NCBI RefSeq assembly: GCF_001618885.1
Contig: NZ_CP015114.1
Span: 1,798,001-1,862,000 of the forward strand
From: Staphylococcus condimenti
GTDB taxonomy: Bacteria > Bacillota > Bacilli > Staphylococcales > Staphylococcaceae
Reading direction: 5' to 3'
Length of the DNA: 64,000 nucleotides
This document shows, in pieces, positions 61,541 to 64,000 of this stretch. Below the pieces are notes generated by a model. It searched no databases and was not told the origin of the DNA. It saw only the letters and a list, made by a program, of their open reading frames with translations. A program made the position numbers and the translations under genes. Each line of letters starts with the position of its first letter. Within the stretch, counting starts at the first letter, position 1.

Positions 61541-61614
61541 TACATTATACCATAGCAAATTAAAGTTAAACAACTAATTAGTAGGCAAAAGTTACACCAA
61601 TATGTCGAATGTTA

Positions 61615-61628
61615 AGAAAACGCTTACA
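61615..61628. promoter_or_regulatory. Candidate cre site upstream of DUF1445 gene
   Basis: AGAAAACGCTTACA matches the cre consensus at 13 of 14 positions, about 70 bases before the gene. Confidence 0.6.
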
Positions 61629-61697
61629 ACTTTTTAACTATATACCTCTAGAATCTGATAAAATGGTACAAATGATAAATAAAGGGGATATTTGCAT

Positions 61698-62486
61698 ATG
61701 ACAGATTTACAAAATATTGAACCGCACGCACTACGTAAATTAATTAGAGATAAGAAAGTGACCGGACATACAAGCGGTATGGCAAAGGGATATATACAAG
61801 CTAACGTAGTGATTCTACCATTAGATTACGCTTATGATTTTCTTAAGTTCTGTTTTAAAAATCCTAAAACTTGTCCACTTCTTGATATTTCAGAAGTAGG
61901 AGAAGTCAATTTTTCAAAATATGGTAAAGATGCAGATATTACAACAGATGTAGGAGCCTATCGAGTATATGAAAATGGGGAACTTATTGAAACACCTACG
62001 GATGTTAAACATTTATTTAATGATCAAATGGTCAGCTTTTTAATTGGATGCAGTTTTACATTTGAACACGCATTGTTAGAAGCAGGAATTCCATTACGAC
62101 ATCTTGAAGAAGGACACAATGTACCTATGTATATTACTAATATACCTGCTGAACCAGCTGGGCGCTTTGACGGTAATATTACAGTAAGCATGCGTCCTAT
62201 GACAATGAAAGATGCGATTCGTGCTACAGAAATCACGACACACTTTAAAAATGTTCACGGTACTCCGATTCATATCGGCAACCCAGCAGACATCGGTATT
62301 AAAGATCTAGAAAAACCGAATTTCGGGGAACCGGTAAAAATTAAAGAAAATGAAGTTCCGGTATTTTGGGGATGTGGAGTAACACCGCAATCTGTAGCGC
62401 TCGATGCTAAACCAGAATTGATTATCACTCATGCGCCAGGCCATATGTTTATTACGGATGTAAAAGATAGTGAACTAAGCGATTAA
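61698..62486 (+). CDS. DUF1445 putative hydro-lyase (YcsI family)
   Basis: This 262-residue protein has the DUF1445/UPF0317 landmarks: TGHTSGMAKGYIQANVVILP (residues 21-40), DVGAYRVYENGE, VSFLIGCSFTFEHALLEAGIPLRHLEEG (about 115) and FWGCGVTPQSVAL (about 225) with the conserved Cys. Related proteins include D-glutamate cyclase, so a hydro-lyase or cyclase reaction on a small acid is plausible. ATG 61698 follows AAAGGGGAT; an in-frame TTG at 61692 is too close. A cre-like site upstream suggests catabolite control. Confidence 0.87.
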   Translation: MTDLQNIEPHALRKLIRDKKVTGHTSGMAKGYIQANVVILPLDYAYDFLKFCFKNPKTCPLLDISEVGEVNFSKYGKDADITTDVGAYRVYENGELIETPTDVKHLFNDQMVSFLIGCSFTFEHALLEAGIPLRHLEEGHNVPMYITNIPAEPAGRFDGNITVSMRPMTMKDAIRATEITTHFKNVHGTPIHIGNPADIGIKDLEKPNFGEPVKIKENEVPVFWGCGVTPQSVALDAKPELIITHAPGHMFITDVKDSELSD

Positions 62487-62540
62487 AGACAAAATAAAAA
62501 ACAGAAGTATACATGCATTAAATATTTATTTAGAATGTTG

Positions 62541-62562
62541 ACCCAGTCTAACTGGGTTTTTT
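62541..62562 (+). terminator. Terminator of the DUF1445 gene
   Basis: ACCCAGT and ACTGGGT form a 7-bp stem followed by TTTTTT. Confidence 0.82.
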
Positions 62563-62640
62563 AGTGTTCTTTTTAAATATTACACACATTCTGAATTTTG
62601 TATATTTTTATTATAGAAAATGGTTTTAAATGTAAATTTC

Positions 62641-62666
62641 GTTTTATATAAATATAAATGGGGAAG
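62641..62666 (+). promoter_or_regulatory. Candidate sigma-B promoter of the catalase gene
   Basis: GTTTTA, 14 bases, GGGAAG approximates the sigma-B consensus GTTTAA-N12-15-GGGTAT and lies about 50 bases before the start. Confidence 0.5.
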
Positions 62667-62712
62667 AGATTAAGGCAGTTCTACTTTTATTAAATTGTGA
62701 GGGGGATTTACA

Positions 62713-64000
62713 TTGAGTAATAAAGAGGAAAATAACAATAAAAAGCTTGAACAGTTAGAACAATTTAAGAAAAATGGTAAAGACCAACCGATGACTACGA
62801 ATAACGGTACAAAAGTCAGCGAAGATGAACTCACTTTAACAGCAGGAGAACGTGGACCAAGTTTATTAGAAGACTTCCATTTCAGAGAAAAAATCATGCA
62901 TTTTGACCATGAACGTATTCCAGAACGTGTTGTGCATGCACGTGGCTTTGGTGCGCATGGGAAATTCGAAGCTTATGAAGATTTATCAGAATATACATTA
63001 GCCGATTTCTTAACACATCCAGGCAAGAAAACACCGGTATTTACACGTATTTCTACAGTACAAGGTTCGAAAGGTTCACCTGATACTGTGCGTGACGTGC
63101 GCGGGTTTGCGACAAAATTTTATACAGATGAAGGTATCTTTGATTTAGTAGGTAATGATATCCCTGTATTCTTTGTACAAGATGCAATTAAGTTCCCGGA
63201 TGTGATTCATGCAGTGAAACCTGAACCTGATACTGAAACTCCACAAGGCGGTTCGGCACACGATACATTTTGGGACTTCTTCGCAGAAAACCCAGAAACA
63301 TCTCATACCACAATGTGGGTAATGAGTGACAGAGGTATACCGAAAAACATCCGCCAAATTGAAGGATTCGGAGTACATACGTACCGTTTAGTAAATGCTG
63401 AAGGAAAATCTTTCTTTGTGAAATTCCATTGGCGTCCAGTACATGGATTAGAATCATTAGTTTGGGATGAAGCACAGACATTACAAGGTAAAGATATCGA
63501 TTTCCACCGTAAAGACTTACATGAATCTATCGAAAAAGGTGACTATCCTGCTTGGGAATTAGGCCTTCAAATTATCCGTGAAGATCAAGAATTCGACTTT
63601 GACTTTGATATCTTAGACCCTACTAAATTATGGCCAGAAGATGAAATCCCAGTAAAAGTTGTAGGTAAAATGACATTGAATCGAAATGTAGATAATGTTT
63701 TCGATGAAATAGAACAAATTGCTTTCCACCCCGGACATGTAGTTCCAGGTATTGATTTCTCAGATGATCCACTTTTACAAGGACGTCTCTTCTCTTATAC
63801 AGACACACAAATTTCACGTCTCGGCGGCCCTAACTTCAATCAAATTCCTATTAACCGTCCAGTGAATAAAGTACACAATAATCAACGTGACGCGATGTAC
63901 CAAATGGACATTCATACAGATAAAACTTCATATCACAACAATGGTTTAGAAGGTAATTGTCCATTCACAAGTTCTAAAGCACAAGGCGGTTACGTACATT
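62713..64000 (+). CDS. katE: KatE-type catalase (3'-partial)
   Basis: The gene runs off the right edge; 429 residues are visible. The start is TTG with GAGGGGG upstream. A 50-residue polar N-terminus precedes the catalase core: catalytic His in [13 protein letters not shown] (about 75), Asn in [17 protein letters not shown] (about 148) and [16 protein letters not shown] (about 360) just before the haem Tyr region. The N-terminal extension and sequence resemble the B. subtilis KatE large-subunit, general-stress catalase more than the small vegetative KatA. A sigma-B-like promoter fits. It decomposes hydrogen peroxide in the cytoplasm. Confidence 0.92.
   Translation, partial: MSNKEENNNKKLEQLEQFKKNGKDQPMTTNNGTKVSEDELTLTAGERGPSLLEDFHFREKIMHFDHERIPERVVHARGFGAHGKFEAYEDLSEYTLADFLTHPGKKTPVFTRISTVQGSKGSPDTVRDVRGFATKFYTDEGIFDLVGNDIPVFFVQDAIKFPDVIHAVKPEPDTETPQGGSAHDTFWDFFAENPETSHTTMWVMSDRGIPKNIRQIEGFGVHTYRLVNAEGKSFFVKFHWRPVHGLESLVWDEAQTLQGKDIDFHRKDLHESIEKGDYPAWELGLQIIREDQEFDFDFDILDPTKLWPEDEIPVKVVGKMTLNRNVDNVFDEIEQIAFHPGHVVPGIDFSDDPLLQGRLFSYTDTQISRLGGPNFNQIPINRPVNKVHNNQRDAMYQMDIHTDKTSYHNNGLEGNCPFTSSKAQGGYVH

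Larger units (their letters stand above)
61160..61558 (+). repeat. Second copy of the 418-bp tandem unit
   Basis: Same order of elements as the first copy: promoter, occluding hairpin, peptide ORF, convergent antisense gene, terminator. The two copies differ by a few substitutions and short indels. Confidence 0.9.

Noticed and set aside
1..64000. tRNA, rRNA or prophage genes
   Set aside because: No tRNA-like T-loop/anticodon sets, rRNA segments, integrase or phage structural genes were recognised.

Overview
The window is about 35% G+C, with densely packed genes and strong AAGGAGG-type ribosome binding sites. Its gene content includes PutP, NhaC, a FepABC-TatAC iron/Tat locus, bioYDA, arcBC and IS431-type remnants, which points to a Staphylococcus chromosome. 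The iron/Tat arrangement and the number of genes broken by single mutations resemble the S. carnosus group. That species assignment is inference, because no rRNA or housekeeping marker is present.

Layout. At 1-12.9 kb lie the end of an unidentified gene, a Cof-type HAD phosphatase, the proline symporter PutP, an acyl-CoA synthetase, NhaC, a PPK2 polyphosphate kinase, a frameshifted conserved gene, and a decarboxylase-like amidohydrolase followed by an alpha/beta hydrolase. At 13-18 kb are a fosB remnant and an arcB-arcC-(YfcC antiporter) group; arcB is preceded by a perfect Crp/ArcR-type operator and a CcpA cre site. At 18-24 kb are envelope proteins (two of these genes broken), YidC, and a probable structured small RNA. 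At 24-30 kb a LysR regulator diverges from an FbpABC-type ABC transporter with a phosphoesterase, followed by an orphan OpuCC-like lipoprotein.

At 31-41 kb the window is accessory in character. It holds a two-gene DUF-type pair resembling toxin-antitoxin or defence modules, two tiny cationic peptide ORFs, a BCCT transporter, a TetR-controlled NmrA/SDR operon with a 20-bp perfect operator, an N-terminally deleted TetR gene fused to IS431 debris, a secreted bacteriocin-like protein with several small two-helix membrane proteins, an orphan Vsr endonuclease and a 25-residue PSM-like peptide. At 41-54 kb lie TspO, patatin and TenA, an amidohydrolase, a BirA-controlled bioY-bioD-bioA operon, a lipoprotein pair in which one copy has lost its lipobox cysteine, an SDR and a glutamate-synthase-like flavoprotein.

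At 54-60.5 kb are a DHA2 multidrug transporter, then fepA-fepB-fepC and the convergent tatA-tatC. Both operons carry Fur boxes, and FepB has a twin-arginine signal, so the two units form one iron-responsive module. At 60.7-61.6 kb two nearly identical 418-bp tandem units each encode a 34-residue hydrophobic peptide, with a convergent antisense RNA promoter and terminator. This is the architecture of a type I toxin-antitoxin system. The window ends with a DUF1445 hydro-lyase and the start of a KatE-type catalase.

Several genes are interrupted by one change: T-run contractions at about 9.52 and 22.74 kb, and nonsense codons at 18,445 and 35,151. This suggests ongoing gene decay, or assembly errors that need checking.
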